A DNA stretch of 64,000 nt, taken from Trichormus variabilis 0441. Lineage in GTDB: Bacteria > Cyanobacteriota > Cyanobacteriia > Cyanobacteriales > Nostocaceae. Location of the stretch: positions 804,001 to 868,000 of the forward strand of contig NZ_CP047242.1 in assembly GCF_009856605.1 (NCBI RefSeq), given 5' to 3'. Below the pieces are notes generated by a model. It was not told where the DNA came from and did not search any database. It was given only the letters and a program-made list of their open reading frames with translations. A program made the translations under genes and the position numbers. The stretch's first letter is position 1, and each line of letters opens with the position of its first letter. This document shows positions 8,895 to 17,729 of this stretch, one piece after another.

Positions 8895-10036
8895 ATCTGC
8901 CCTCTATTCTTGTAATTGACGATCTACCAGATAACTTTGATGTTATTGAAACCCTCTTAAGTGAGCAAGACTATACACTACATTATGTTGCTAGTGGTCA
9001 AGAGGCGATCGCCTCCCTCAACCTATTTCAGCCAGACCTGATTTTGCTAGATGTGATGATGCCGGGAATGGATGGGATAGAAGTGTGTCAGCGAATTAAA
9101 GCCATGCCCCAATGGCAGTCAGTGCCGATCATTATGGTAACAGCCCTCACCGCCAAAGAAGACCTCGCACGCTGCTTAAAATCTGGTGCCGATGACTTCA
9201 TTAGTAAACCTATCAATGCTCTGGAGTTGAGGGCGCGCCTTCATTCAATGCTGAGGATTAAGCAACAGTATGACAAAATTCAAACTTTATCGAATATCCA
9301 AACAAGCACCATCAAAGTATTGGAAAGTACACTTGATGAACTGCGCGGCAATTTAGCTGCTGCCTTACCCCATGAACTCAATACACCACTAAATGGTATT
9401 GTCGGAACTATCAGTATACTCATGGCAGATATTGAGAACATGGACACTGGTGAAATCCAGGAACTTTTAGGCTGGGTAGATTTATCTGCCCGTAACCTAG
9501 AAAGATTAATCAAACAATTGCTGCTCTATTTAGAACTAGAATTATCAACAAACCAACAGCAAAACATCGCCTCTGAGTCAACCCACTTTTCCATAGCAGT
9601 AATTGAAGCAATTTTACAATCTCATGCTCCAAGTGTTAATCGCCGCGACGATCTCATGTTTGCAATTGAGGAAGCTGAAGTGTCAATCTCGGCTCGATAT
9701 CTAGCGATTATCATCTATGAATTAGTTGATAATGCGCTCAAATTTTCCCGGCGAGGGACAACCATTAAAATCAGTAGTCAGGTAGTAGCAGGAATGTTAA
9801 ATGTCTACATTCATGATTTCGGCCGGGGTATGACAGAAGAACAGATATCTAAAATCGGCGCTTTCATGCAGTTTGAACGCAAAACTTATGAACAGCAAGG
9901 TATAGGTATGGGCTTAAAGCTTGCCAAACAAATCATCGAAAGTCATGGGGGATTGTTCTCAATTTCCAGTGTCTATAAGAAGGAAACAATGGTACATATT
10001 GCTTTACCTATTGCCTATTCTAGATACTTAAGTTAG
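8891..10036 (+). CDS. Response regulator-histidine kinase (REC-HisKA-HATPase)
   Basis: 381 aa. The N-terminal receiver domain (about 1-125) has acidic residues IDD near residue 10, a phospho-acceptor Asp in LILLDVMMPGMDG and the conserved Lys in FISKPINALE. It is followed by a HisKA-like helix with the H-box PHELNTPLNGI and an HATPase_c domain with ELVDNALKF, HDFGRGM and GIGMGLKLAK. The start ATG overlaps the stop of the upstream hybrid kinase (ATGA), so the two are translationally coupled and probably form one relay; the partner output regulator is not in the window. There is no membrane segment, so it should be cytosolic. A hairpin plus T-run follows 47 bp downstream. Confidence 0.9.
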   Translation: MNLPSILVIDDLPDNFDVIETLLSEQDYTLHYVASGQEAIASLNLFQPDLILLDVMMPGMDGIEVCQRIKAMPQWQSVPIIMVTALTAKEDLARCLKSGADDFISKPINALELRARLHSMLRIKQQYDKIQTLSNIQTSTIKVLESTLDELRGNLAAALPHELNTPLNGIVGTISILMADIENMDTGEIQELLGWVDLSARNLERLIKQLLLYLELELSTNQQQNIASESTHFSIAVIEAILQSHAPSVNRRDDLMFAIEEAEVSISARYLAIIIYELVDNALKFSRRGTTIKISSQVVAGMLNVYIHDFGRGMTEEQISKIGAFMQFERKTYEQQGIGMGLKLAKQIIESHGGLFSISSVYKKETMVHIALPIAYSRYLS

Positions 10037-10082
10037 CGATCAACTACGGTGGGCGCTTGTGCCATTATTCGTCTAATTGTAG

Positions 10083-10107
10083 AGGGCTTGAAAGCCTTGT
10101 TTTTTTC
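10083..10107 (+). terminator. Rho-independent terminator of the kinase operon
   Basis: A short stem agggct/agcctt (one G-U pair) around a tgaa loop is followed directly by gttttttt. It sits 47 bp after the stop of the second kinase gene and before the convergent ParB-like gene. Confidence 0.6.
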
Positions 10108-10211
10108 AGGGTTTTATCTTGGCTTGATGTCCTAATATATCTGGCTACGGCTATATGTTGAATATTTTGGAAGTAATAGATTTAGTTTAACTAACAATGT
10201 AAAATTTTGTG

Positions 10212-10973
10212 TCAGCTTTCAACATTTATGCGTGACCAGATATCAAGAATAACTACCATTTTTTCAGAAGTTATACCTTTTTTTTGTGTTTTCCCATTAG
10301 GAATTTTTACACGCTCAATTACATCACTCAAAGAAGAAAATTGTCTCTTTTTTCGTTCTTTTTCTATACTTGTAAAAATTTTATTAGCTACTGACTCATT
10401 AATACCTGCATTAATCAACTTCAAAGTTAATTTAGTTTGATCTAGAGTATTGAATATCTCTAAAGGCGAAATTTGTTTAGGCGTTGTAATTTCAATATTT
10501 TTTATTTTATCTGCTGTTTGTTGTCTTTGTTGATTTAGCTCTGATTTAAACTCATTTATTTGTTTTTCAAGGCGTAGCTCCAAATTCGCTAAACGTGATT
10601 CTAATTTTTTTATTTCAGTTGTTTCAGTTGTTTCAGGTAATGTTTTCCCACCTTTATCAAGTAACTCTATACCTCTGATAGCTGATGCTTGCTTTATAAC
10701 TAAATCTTCTAACTTGGGGGAAATTACAAAAGCATTTACCATTTCACCTTTTCGGGGGTTCTTTTCTCTCGCTCTAACAGCAACATAATATTCAAAATGC
10801 CCCTCAATTACTGCATAGTTCTCTGCTCCAGTTGCTTTAACTATCAAAGGTCTAATGATGCCTCCTGTCTCTAGAATAATATCAGCTAATTGATCTAAAT
10901 CAGCTTCTGCAAAACTAGAACGTGGGATATCAGTTGTAATACTTTTTACATCTACTAAAGAAAAATTAATCAT
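10212..10973 (-). CDS. ParB/Srx-like domain protein with coiled coil and helix-hairpin-helix-like C-terminus
   Basis: 253 aa. Residues 3-100 match a ParB N-terminal-like domain (IIRPLIVKATGAENYAVIEG, then HFEYYVAVRAR). The canonical ParB GERR-type box is replaced by EGHFEYYVA. A charged coiled coil spans about 120-165. The C-terminus (about 175-250: KLINAGINESVANKIF, FSSLSDVIERVKI, GITSEKMVVILD) looks like a helix-hairpin-helix repeat. The gene follows the nuclease-ParA gene with a TAATG one-base overlap and an AGGAG site, so the two proteins are made together. It probably acts as the DNA-binding or centromere-like partner of the ParA fusion; this is inference. Its AT-rich composition and lack of HIP1 sites differ from the neighbouring housekeeping genes. 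Confidence 0.75.
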   Translation of the reverse strand: MINFSLVDVKSITTDIPRSSFAEADLDQLADIILETGGIIRPLIVKATGAENYAVIEGHFEYYVAVRAREKNPRKGEMVNAFVISPKLEDLVIKQASAIRGIELLDKGGKTLPETTETTEIKKLESRLANLELRLEKQINEFKSELNQQRQQTADKIKNIEITTPKQISPLEIFNTLDQTKLTLKLINAGINESVANKIFTSIEKERKKRQFSSLSDVIERVKIPNGKTQKKGITSEKMVVILDIWSRINVES

Positions 10974-12355
10974 TAATTCACTCCTATATTGTGTAGTACC
11001 TCATCTGCTAATACGTTAAACTCCTCAGCCGATATTTGTGCAGAAGTTTTAAGTTCAGCAAATTTCATAATAGATTTTGGATCAGGATATTCTAAATCTC
11101 CAACTTGTAGAGATTGATTCATACATTCTGATAATGCGGTTCTATCATAAATTACTGCTTCCATGAGTGGTAGCTGGTAACGTTCCGAAATTACTTCTCT
11201 TTGTTTGGGAAATGTGTATTGTAAATATTTAGCATTAGTTGAAATTTTAGAAGCAAGAACACCCATAATTTTAATAGGTTGTTTAGCCATCACTTCTCTT
11301 GATTCGTTAATTTCGTTCACAAAATCTTTCACTGTTGGTAAGCCTTGATTGGCAAAAGGTTTTAAATCTGAAGGAATAATCAAATAATCAGATGCAATAA
11401 GTGCCACTTGAGCATATAAATCTCTTGATGGCGGTGTATCAATAATAACTATGTCATAATTATTTTCAACTCGTTTCAGTTTTGACACTAACCTACTTCT
11501 ACTGGCTAAAATTTTGTTAAGTTTCTCTTGTTCTTGAATCAAAGTGATGTGAGAAGGGATAACATCTATTTCTGGATTATTGAAATAATCAGATTTACGA
11601 ACTACATCAGGAATAAAATTGAAATCCCCTGATTCTAATAAATGAAATACATTGCGTTCTCTTAAATCATCATCTTCCTCAAATTGAAATTTTATTAATC
11701 CTGTGGCAAAAGTCGTATTTGCTTGAGAATCTATATCAATTAAAAGAACGCTTTTACCTTTTTTGCTTAATGCTGCCGCAAGATTGGCGGCTACAGTAGT
11801 TTTTCCAACTCCACCTTTATTATGGTAAATAGCAATGATTTTCATCGTATTTTGATCCTGAACTTGTAAATTTGGTTGTTTGACTTCGACTTGATTAATT
11901 TTTGATTGATCGATTAACTGTATTTCTTTTAGACTTTCTCGACTAATTAAATTTTGAATTTCCTCTAACTTTATTTCAACTTCCTTTCCTGAACACTGGA
12001 AAACTAGCTGAACATAATTTTTAACCTTTTCATAAATCCTAATTTCCTTACCATTAGTTAATAAACCATACCTAACATTCAGACTGGTTAAATAGTGCCT
12101 GAGCCTGGGGACATGATTATTTAAATTTTGTTTAGGATGCTTTGCTTCCATCACCACACTCAACGGCGAGTTAGCATCTAAAACAAAGGGAAGGACTTGT
12201 GCAGCAAATGCTAAAAAATCTAGTCGAATGCTACCAACGGCAACTTCTTGATGCCAAGTGTCTGGAGTATATCCTAGCTGCGGTAATAAATATTGCACAA
12301 TCAGTTTGCTTTCAACTTCGCTTTCGTTACGGCAAAGCTCAGGATTAAACCCCAC
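10973..12355 (-). CDS. PD-(D/E)xK nuclease-like (HSDR_N-type) domain fused to ParA ATPase
   Basis: 460 aa, two domains. Residues 1-140 resemble the N-terminal nuclease domain of type I restriction R subunits: Glu15, then Asp46 in IRLDFLAF and Glu70-x-Lys72 in VVMEAKHPKQN, followed by LNVRYGLLTNGKEIRIYEK. This gives a complete-looking E...D...ExK set. Residues about 168-450 are a ParA/MinD-type deviant Walker ATPase: HNKGGVGKTTVAANLAAAL (about 176-194), LLIDIDSQANTT and IVIIDTPPSRD. The GTG start is chosen because AGGAG lies about 9 nt upstream. The stop overlaps the ParB-like gene start. No DNA methylase or plasmid replication gene is near, so it is neither a standard restriction system nor an obvious plasmid par locus. 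Confidence 0.85.
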   Translation of the reverse strand: MGFNPELCRNESEVESKLIVQYLLPQLGYTPDTWHQEVAVGSIRLDFLAFAAQVLPFVLDANSPLSVVMEAKHPKQNLNNHVPRLRHYLTSLNVRYGLLTNGKEIRIYEKVKNYVQLVFQCSGKEVEIKLEEIQNLISRESLKEIQLIDQSKINQVEVKQPNLQVQDQNTMKIIAIYHNKGGVGKTTVAANLAAALSKKGKSVLLIDIDSQANTTFATGLIKFQFEEDDDLRERNVFHLLESGDFNFIPDVVRKSDYFNNPEIDVIPSHITLIQEQEKLNKILASRSRLVSKLKRVENNYDIVIIDTPPSRDLYAQVALIASDYLIIPSDLKPFANQGLPTVKDFVNEINESREVMAKQPIKIMGVLASKISTNAKYLQYTFPKQREVISERYQLPLMEAVIYDRTALSECMNQSLQVGDLEYPDPKSIMKFAELKTSAQISAEEFNVLADEVLHNIGVN

Positions 12356-12587
12356 AACTGTTTACTCCTAAAAGTAAATTTAGATTTTTGGTCAAATTTT
12401 TTCTGTGTTTAATTATCTCATAGCCTCAAGTATTTATAGCATAATAATTACCTAATGATATGTATATATATTTTAGTCAGTCTAGTATTTATACTTATTA
12501 TTAAATGTAGTTAAAAGTTAATCAAATTACTTTGCAGTGACTTTTGGAAATCTCCCACTACATCCGCAGGGTTAGCGGGAGAAGATG

Positions 12588-12959
12588 TCAAGAAGTTGAC
12601 AAGACTATCAAAAAACAGATGAGTAATAAACCTAGTAGGAGTAATAAAGCTTGATTGCGTTGCATCCAACTTTTGATAGATGCAGTAGGAGTATTAGCGG
12701 CTTGCTGTTCTTCTAATTGAGCGTTTCTCTCGGCGATGTTTTGGTATAGGGTACAATCTTTAGCGTAGGGACGCTTGGGAAATGTACAAGTATCGTCAGC
12801 ATGGTAGGTACAGGTGTCGCATAGATAGGTGTCTTTGGCGGCACGATGTAAGGTAATGCCAGGATGACCGTAAGCTTTGAGTGTTGTACGACAGTAAGGG
12901 CAGATAAGAGCCTGACTATCAACTTGCTGATGGCAGTTGGGACAAGAAATATTAGCCAC
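12588..12959 (-). CDS. Small zinc-ribbon protein with C-terminal membrane anchor
   Basis: 123 aa from a GTG start; no strong ribosome-binding site is visible. The N-terminal CPNC-x13-CPYC is a zinc ribbon. A second cysteine cluster follows (CDTCTYHADDTCTFPKRPYA, then CTLY), and the last ~20 residues are one hydrophobic helix (ALLLLLGLLLICFLIVL), so it should be a tail-anchored membrane protein with its zinc domains in the cytosol. Function is unknown; similar zinc-ribbon/tail-anchored proteins occur in cyanobacteria. It is co-oriented with the ParA/ParB-like pair but 232 bp upstream of it, so an operon is not implied. Confidence 0.7.
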   Translation of the reverse strand: MANISCPNCHQQVDSQALICPYCRTTLKAYGHPGITLHRAAKDTYLCDTCTYHADDTCTFPKRPYAKDCTLYQNIAERNAQLEEQQAANTPTASIKSWMQRNQALLLLLGLLLICFLIVLSTS

Positions 12960-13104
12960 GAATTAAATATCAATCATATAAGCAAATAATCTGATTTTAA
13001 CCATTAATTCCAGTTGCTAGATGGTCTGTGAATGTGGTAGGGGGTAATAGGTGATCGGTAATTGGAAAGAAGCCAATAGGGCGATACACAGCATATCTAA
13101 GTTT

Positions 13105-13126
13105 TGGTGGGCAATGCCTACCCTAC
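13105..13126. repeat. Small palindromic repeat (ggtgggc...gccyacc type)
   Basis: The imperfect palindrome tggtgggcaatgcctaccct lies just upstream of menD. The same unit occurs at 19971-19987 and 33276-33292, where the stem is perfect. Confidence 0.6.
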
Positions 13127-13171
13127 TGGGTAAAATTTCTGTACTTATGAATTGCGAATAGTATTACTGCT

Positions 13172-14935
13172 ATGTCTAATTTAATGCCGATCGCCTATAA
13201 AAATATTAATCAACTTTGGGCTTATGTTTTCACCGAAACACTCAAGCGGTTAGGATTGGCTTATGCAGTAATTTGCCCTGGTTCTCGTTCCACTCCCTTG
13301 GCTGTGGCCTTTGCCCAACAAGCACCAGATATTGAAGGGATTTCTATACTAGATGAACGTTCTGCGGCTTTTTTCGCCTTGGGTTTAGCCAAAGCAACTA
13401 ATCGTCCTGTGGCGATTGTTTGCACTTCGGGAACTGCGGGGGCAAATTTTTATCCAGCCGTTATCGAGGCTCAAGAAAGTCGTGTACCACTGTTATTATT
13501 AACCGCCGATAGACCCCCAGAGCTAAGAGATTGTCACTCTGGACAAACTATAGATCAGGTGAAACTCTTCGGTAGTTACCCAAACTGGCAAACGGAGTTA
13601 GCTTTGCCAGTATCAGACATGGGGATGCTAGGGTATCTGCGACAAACGGTAATTCATAGTTGGTACAGGATGCAAGCGCCAACACCGGGGCCAGTACATT
13701 TAAATATCCCCTTTCGTGACCCCCTTGCACCGATTCCTGATGGTGCAGATTTGAGCTATTTACTGACTAAGTTTCACCCAGAAGAATTTTTTGCGGGAAT
13801 AACAGATACTACCTCACTCCCTGATCATTCCCAACTGTCCATTCCCCCAGAATGGTTAAAATCTCAGCGAGGAATCATCATTGCTGGTGTCGCCCAACCA
13901 CAACAGCCACAGGAATATTGTAGAGCGATCGCTCGACTTTCCCAAACTCTGCAATGGCCTGTGTTAGCTGAGGGACTTTCCCCAATCAGAAATTACGCTG
14001 ACCTAAACCCCTATTTAATTTCCACCTACGACTTGATTTTACGCAATCAACAATTAGCAACAAGGCTAGCACCAGACATGGTAATCCAAATAGGTGATAT
14101 GCCAACTAGTAAAGAACTGCGTACTTGGATAGATACTCACCAACCCCGACGCTGGGTAATTGATCCCAGTGACCAAAACCTCGACCCTTTGCATGGAAGG
14201 ACGACCCATTTAAGAATTAGGGTGGAAGAGTTGGGGTGTAAGGGGGTAGAGGAAGACAAATCTTCTGTCTCAGAGTATCTGCAATTGTGGTGTAATGCTG
14301 AAACCAAAGTTAGGGTCAATGTGGATGAGACTTTGGATAAGATGGAAGACTTGGTAGAGTGTAAAGCCGCCTGGTTACTTTCTCAGATACTACCACCAGA
14401 AACGCCCTTATTTATTGCTAACAGTATGCCAGTGCGGGATGTAGAGTTTTTCTGGAAACCGAATAATTTAAGAGTGCGATCGCATTTTAACCGAGGCGCA
14501 AACGGTATCGATGGCACATTATCCACCGCTTTAGGAATCGCCCACCGTCATCAAAGTAGTGTGCTAATCACAGGAGATTTAGCTTTATTACACGACACCA
14601 ACGGTTTTTTAATTAGAAATAAGTTTGTCGGACATCTGACAATTATCTTAATCAACAATAATGGCGGGGGAATTTTTGAAATGTTACCCATTGCTAAATT
14701 TGAACCGCCATTTGAAGAATTTTTTGGTACGCCCCAAGATATTGATTTTGCTCAGTTATGCACCACTTATAATGTCCAACATGAATTAATTCATTCCTGG
14801 GTGCATTTACAGCAGAGATTAAACCCACTACCAAATACAGGGATTCGAGTTTTAGAATTACGCACAAATAGAAAAATAGATGCTCAATGGCGACGTGATA
14901 ATTTAAGCAATTTTGCGGCGGATAATATCATCTAA
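13172..14935 (+). CDS. menD: 2-succinyl-5-enolpyruvyl-6-hydroxy-3-cyclohexene-1-carboxylate synthase (MenD)
   Basis: 587 aa, the usual MenD length. It is a thiamine-diphosphate enzyme that adds succinic semialdehyde, derived from 2-oxoglutarate, to isochorismate. In cyanobacteria this leads to phylloquinone for photosystem I. It shows CPGSRSTPLAVAFA near residue 35, the catalytic Glu region ILDERSAAFFALGLA, CTSGTAGANFYPAV, LTADRPPELRDC, and the C-terminal cofactor site with RGANGIDGTLSTALG, ITGDLALLHDTNG and NNNGGGIFEMLP. The ATG at 13172 is followed by an in-frame Met five codons later (MPIAYKN), an alternative start. It stands alone on its strand; no other men gene is in the window. Confidence 0.96.
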   Translation: MSNLMPIAYKNINQLWAYVFTETLKRLGLAYAVICPGSRSTPLAVAFAQQAPDIEGISILDERSAAFFALGLAKATNRPVAIVCTSGTAGANFYPAVIEAQESRVPLLLLTADRPPELRDCHSGQTIDQVKLFGSYPNWQTELALPVSDMGMLGYLRQTVIHSWYRMQAPTPGPVHLNIPFRDPLAPIPDGADLSYLLTKFHPEEFFAGITDTTSLPDHSQLSIPPEWLKSQRGIIIAGVAQPQQPQEYCRAIARLSQTLQWPVLAEGLSPIRNYADLNPYLISTYDLILRNQQLATRLAPDMVIQIGDMPTSKELRTWIDTHQPRRWVIDPSDQNLDPLHGRTTHLRIRVEELGCKGVEEDKSSVSEYLQLWCNAETKVRVNVDETLDKMEDLVECKAAWLLSQILPPETPLFIANSMPVRDVEFFWKPNNLRVRSHFNRGANGIDGTLSTALGIAHRHQSSVLITGDLALLHDTNGFLIRNKFVGHLTIILINNNGGGIFEMLPIAKFEPPFEEFFGTPQDIDFAQLCTTYNVQHELIHSWVHLQQRLNPLPNTGIRVLELRTNRKIDAQWRRDNLSNFAADNII

Positions 14936-15037
14936 CTAAGCCATTAATCACAAGACGTAACAGTTGCCGCTTTTGTATGGTTTTCTGGATATGAGAGAAT
15001 TGGTATAATTTACCTTTCAATTACCAATTACCCAATT

Positions 15038-15370
15038 TTAATTTGACTTAACAGCAATATCCTCAAAGTCTGCCAATGCAAAAGCAAATTCTCGGAAAGC
15101 TGTTTTAATCAAGTCCTCTTTCATATTTCTATTTAAAGAGGTATCGCGGATCATATCGGCTAACTCTATAAATAATAGAGAAAAAATAAAGCGGTCTTGT
15201 CGATCAACCTGTTTTAAGCAAGCTAATATGAACTCATACAACTCTGTTTTTCTGGGCTTAGTTTGTTCTTCCCAAATTTTCATTCCTAGACAGAAGGTTT
15301 TTAACCTGATCTCATTGATGTTGTAGGAGGTATCTTTATAGCGAACTGATACCCGTTGAGGCATTTCCAT
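15038..15370 (-). CDS. Small hypothetical protein
   Basis: 110 aa from the ATG at 15370; a longer frame begins at a TTG (15409) but has no better signal. It begins MEMPQRVSVRYKDTSYNINE and is predicted mostly helical and soluble (SLLFIELADMIRDTS, FREFAFALADFEDIAV). No family, signal peptide or membrane helix was recognised. It is flanked by menD (convergent) and a repeat-rich gap. Confidence 0.5.
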   Translation of the reverse strand: MEMPQRVSVRYKDTSYNINEIRLKTFCLGMKIWEEQTKPRKTELYEFILACLKQVDRQDRFIFSLLFIELADMIRDTSLNRNMKEDLIKTAFREFAFALADFEDIAVKSN

Positions 15371-15471
15371 AAGTTGAAAAGATATATTTACTGTATGGTA
15401 TATATTCAACTTTAAGCAGGCTCATCCGGAAAGTTTTGTTATGGAAATAGCATAATTTTCAATTATCTAGA

Positions 15472-15675
15472 ACTTACGCATAAATGTTTCAAACCCTTAC
15501 CCCTCCATAACCCAATACGGTTCAGTTAAGAGAATAGTAGGTTGGGTGGAGCGATAGCAGAACCCAACAAAGTGTTGAGAATGTTGGGTTCCGTTCCTCC
15601 ACCCAACCTACACCTTACGCATGAATGTTTTAAACCCTTACACCCAGTCTCAACAGACAACCTGGATGCGTAAGT
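15472..15675. repeat. Composite inverted-repeat element
   Basis: The outer ends acttacgcat (15472) and atgcgtaagt (15675) are inverted copies. Inside, a 28-bp sequence beginning cttacgcataaatgttt (15473) is directly repeated at 15614-15641 with two or three changes. Between the two copies sits a separate element (15514-15614). This looks like one element inserted in another. Apart from it, the 316-bp gap shows nothing coding. Confidence 0.6.
15514..15614. repeat. MITE-like palindromic element, copy A (truncated)
   Basis: It starts aatacggttcagttaagaga and contains a long hairpin built on gtaggttgggtggagcgata and its near-complement ending cctccacccaacctac. A fuller copy in the opposite orientation lies at 44211-44344. 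Copy A lacks the second terminal repeat. Confidence 0.7.
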
Positions 15676-15686
15676 ACTGATTATAA

Positions 15687-16574
15687 TTAACTACAGAAAC
15701 TTAGTATATGTTGAGCCGTAATTCCTGGTTGTTCTAAATGTGGAATATGACCACAATCTTGAATCCAAATCAGTTGGCTATGAGGAATTGCTCTTTTAAA
15801 TCTTTTACCGTCCTCCGTACCCAAAATCCTATCAGCATCACCCCACAAAATCAGGGTTGGTGAGATAATTTCTGCTAGTTGCTTAAATCTAAAAGCTGTG
15901 TACCCACCACTTTTGGTAAAAGCAATTAAAGCTTCAGGCCAGCTAGGCATTTCTAAATGTAATGCACCACAACATAAAGCATCGACAGTAGCAAGGTTCG
16001 GATTTTTGTAAGCAGCACGAGAAACGCGATCGCGCACTTTTGGACTACGTAAAAATTGCGCTGCTAAATAATCCAACGGGGGAAACATGAATTTACTTAG
16101 CGGTGAACCCCCTCGCAAGCCAGCACTGTCAATTAATACTAGTTTCTGAACTGCTTCTGGATAAGTCAGAGTAAAATCAATCGCGGCTGCACCCCCCATT
16201 GAAGCACCAACTAAAATCACAGGTTGGTTAATCAGGGTTTTCCAGAAGGAATACAAGTGAGTTCTAATGGCAACAGGGCTAAATTTTATCCCTGCAAGCC
16301 TTTGGGTAAATCCAAAACCCAACAAATCCACCGCCCAAGTTTCATTCTCTTTCCCTAGCAGTGGCAAAAGCCGACGAAATTCTAAGACAGAACTATCGAA
16401 GCCATGAATTAATAAAATTGGTGTACCACCGCTACCTTGACGTACATAGGCTGTGGTGATTGGTTGATTACTCAGGGGAGTAGCGATCGCTTGAGTTTGA
16501 ATAGTCTTAGCTAAGGCGATCGATTCAGATTCAGTAAGTTGCCCGACTGCGGCAGGTAAAAAACTTGGAAACAT
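15687..16574 (-). CDS. Alpha/beta hydrolase
   Basis: 295 aa with the full alpha/beta-hydrolase layout: oxyanion-hole region ILLIHGFDSS, nucleophile Ser in LVGASMGGAAA, acid Asp in LWGDADRILG, and base His in DCGHIPHLEQP. The cap region (about 160-225) is of the type seen in MhpC-like hydrolases. The substrate cannot be told from sequence; an ester or C-C bond hydrolase are the options. There is no signal peptide. The ATG start at 16574 (MFPSFLPAAV) is the first Met of the frame. It is divergent from the ccmK pair. Confidence 0.88.
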   Translation of the reverse strand: MFPSFLPAAVGQLTESESIALAKTIQTQAIATPLSNQPITTAYVRQGSGGTPILLIHGFDSSVLEFRRLLPLLGKENETWAVDLLGFGFTQRLAGIKFSPVAIRTHLYSFWKTLINQPVILVGASMGGAAAIDFTLTYPEAVQKLVLIDSAGLRGGSPLSKFMFPPLDYLAAQFLRSPKVRDRVSRAAYKNPNLATVDALCCGALHLEMPSWPEALIAFTKSGGYTAFRFKQLAEIISPTLILWGDADRILGTEDGKRFKRAIPHSQLIWIQDCGHIPHLEQPGITAQHILSFCS

Positions 16575-16789
16575 AAATCCTACTTTACCAGAAGCAGGCC
16601 TATAAGGAATTGGTCAATCCCCAATCCAAGGCAAAAGTCAAAAGAAAAAATCTTTCACCTTTTTACTTTTTACTTTTTTGTCCCCAATCCCCAATCCCTA
16701 CAAAAGAAATTTCCTCCTCGCCATCACAATGGTGTCTAAAGCCACGTACAATTAATATCACTTAACTTTTTTTATCAGGAGCTAATGCC

Positions 16790-17101
16790 ATGCCAATGGC
16801 GGTTGGCGTAATCGAAACTTTAGGATTTCCGGCTGTGCTAGCGGCAGCAGATGCGATGGTAAAATCTGCCGCAGTCACCATTGTCTATTATGGTCAGGCG
16901 GAGAGCGCCCGCTTGTTAGTTGCAGTGAGGGGACACGTTGCAGAAGTAAGACGAGCCGTTGAGGCGGGAATTGAGGCTGGTGAGCAAGCACACGGTGGTG
17001 AAGTCATCACCCACTACATAGTTCCCAATCCTCCCGAAAATGTGGTAGATATTCTCCCCATTCACTTTACTGAAGAATCAGAACCCTTTCGGATGTTCTA
17101 A
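16790..17101 (+). CDS. ccmK3: Carboxysome shell protein, BMC-H domain (CcmK3-like)
   Basis: 103 aa, a single bacterial-microcompartment domain: [20 protein letters not shown], then KSAAVTIV and VRGHVAEVRRAVEAG. Hexamers of this fold tile the carboxysome facets. The ATG at 16790 has AGGAG about 8 nt upstream (16777-16781). The pore segment is atypical (YYGQAESARLLVAV rather than KIGSGR-type), a feature described for CcmK3, which is thought to work only as a mixed hexamer with CcmK4. The next gene, 88 bp downstream on the same strand, is that partner. The main ccmKLMN cluster is not in this window, as is usual for the K3/K4 pair in beta-cyanobacteria. Confidence 0.88.
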   Translation: MPMAVGVIETLGFPAVLAAADAMVKSAAVTIVYYGQAESARLLVAVRGHVAEVRRAVEAGIEAGEQAHGGEVITHYIVPNPPENVVDILPIHFTEESEPFRMF

Positions 17102-17189
17102 GCAATTGTGTCATCAACAAATGTAGCGAAGCTTCATACAATGAACTGGTGCGCTCCATAAATTTATTATTCATACAGGAGATTATTAA

Positions 17190-17543
17190 ATGTCATCACT
17201 ACAGGCAGTGGGAGCATTAGAGACTAAGGGTTTTCCGGCTGTGTTAGCAGCAGCAGATGCTATGGTCAAAGCTGGCCGTGTCACCCTTGTGGGTTATATC
17301 CGGGTTGGTAGCGCTCGTTTTACAGTCAATATCCGTGGAGATGTTTCGGAAGTTAAAACGGCAATGGCGGCTGGTGTGGAAGCCGCACAAAATGTTTACG
17401 GTGGTACATTAGAATCCTGGGTGATTATTCCTCGTCCCCATGAAAACGTTGAAGCAGTCCTACCTATTGGTTATACGGATGCTGTTCAACAATATCGAGA
17501 TTCTGTAGAAAATCCCATTATCCGTTCATCCAACGGACGATAA
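17190..17543 (+). CDS. ccmK4: Carboxysome shell protein, BMC-H domain (CcmK4-like)
   Basis: 117 aa. Starts [20 protein letters not shown] and carries the BMC core with [20 protein letters not shown], the more canonical pore loop, and a C-terminal tail longer than CcmK2's (about residues 95-117). AGGAG lies 8 nt before the ATG. It is co-directional with the CcmK3-like gene, so the pair is probably co-transcribed and co-assembled to tune shell permeability. A heptamer repeat and a strong bidirectional terminator follow. Confidence 0.88.
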   Translation: MSSLQAVGALETKGFPAVLAAADAMVKAGRVTLVGYIRVGSARFTVNIRGDVSEVKTAMAAGVEAAQNVYGGTLESWVIIPRPHENVEAVLPIGYTDAVQQYRDSVENPIIRSSNGR

Positions 17544-17553
17544 ATAAGACCAA

Positions 17554-17588
17554 TTCAAAATTCAAAATTCAAAATTCAAAATTCAAAA
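17554..17588. repeat. Heptameric short tandem repeat (ttcaaaa)5
   Basis: Five uninterrupted ttcaaaa units lie right after ccmK4, bounded on the left by accaattc and about 55 bp to the right by gaattggtata. Heptameric repeats of this kind are typical of heterocystous cyanobacteria. Confidence 0.85.
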
Positions 17589-17680
17589 TTAAGAAAGTCA
17601 GATTTGGTCTGGTTTTTAAGGTTTGGATGTGTTACTTGATTTTGGAGAATTGGTATAAATCACAATTAAACATTAAAGCA

Positions 17681-17713
17681 AAACCCCGATTTCTTAGAGA
17701 AATCGGGGTTTTT
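17681..17713. terminator. Bidirectional Rho-independent terminator
   Basis: A perfect 14-bp stem (aaaccccgatttct/agaaatcggggttt) with a 3-nt loop has A-run and T-run on its two sides. It lies between the convergent ccmK4 and NIL-domain genes and can stop transcripts from both. Confidence 0.9.
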
Positions 17714-17729
17714 AGATCGAACATTGTTT

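Noticed and set aside
10212..12355. Plasmid partition locus of an integrated plasmid
   Set aside because: No replication gene, origin-like iterons or integrase are nearby, and the ATPase carries a fused nuclease-like domain; a simple partition role is not supported, though not excluded.
17554..17588. CRISPR-like array
   Set aside because: Units are only 7 bp and directly tandem with no spacers, so this is a heptameric short tandem repeat.
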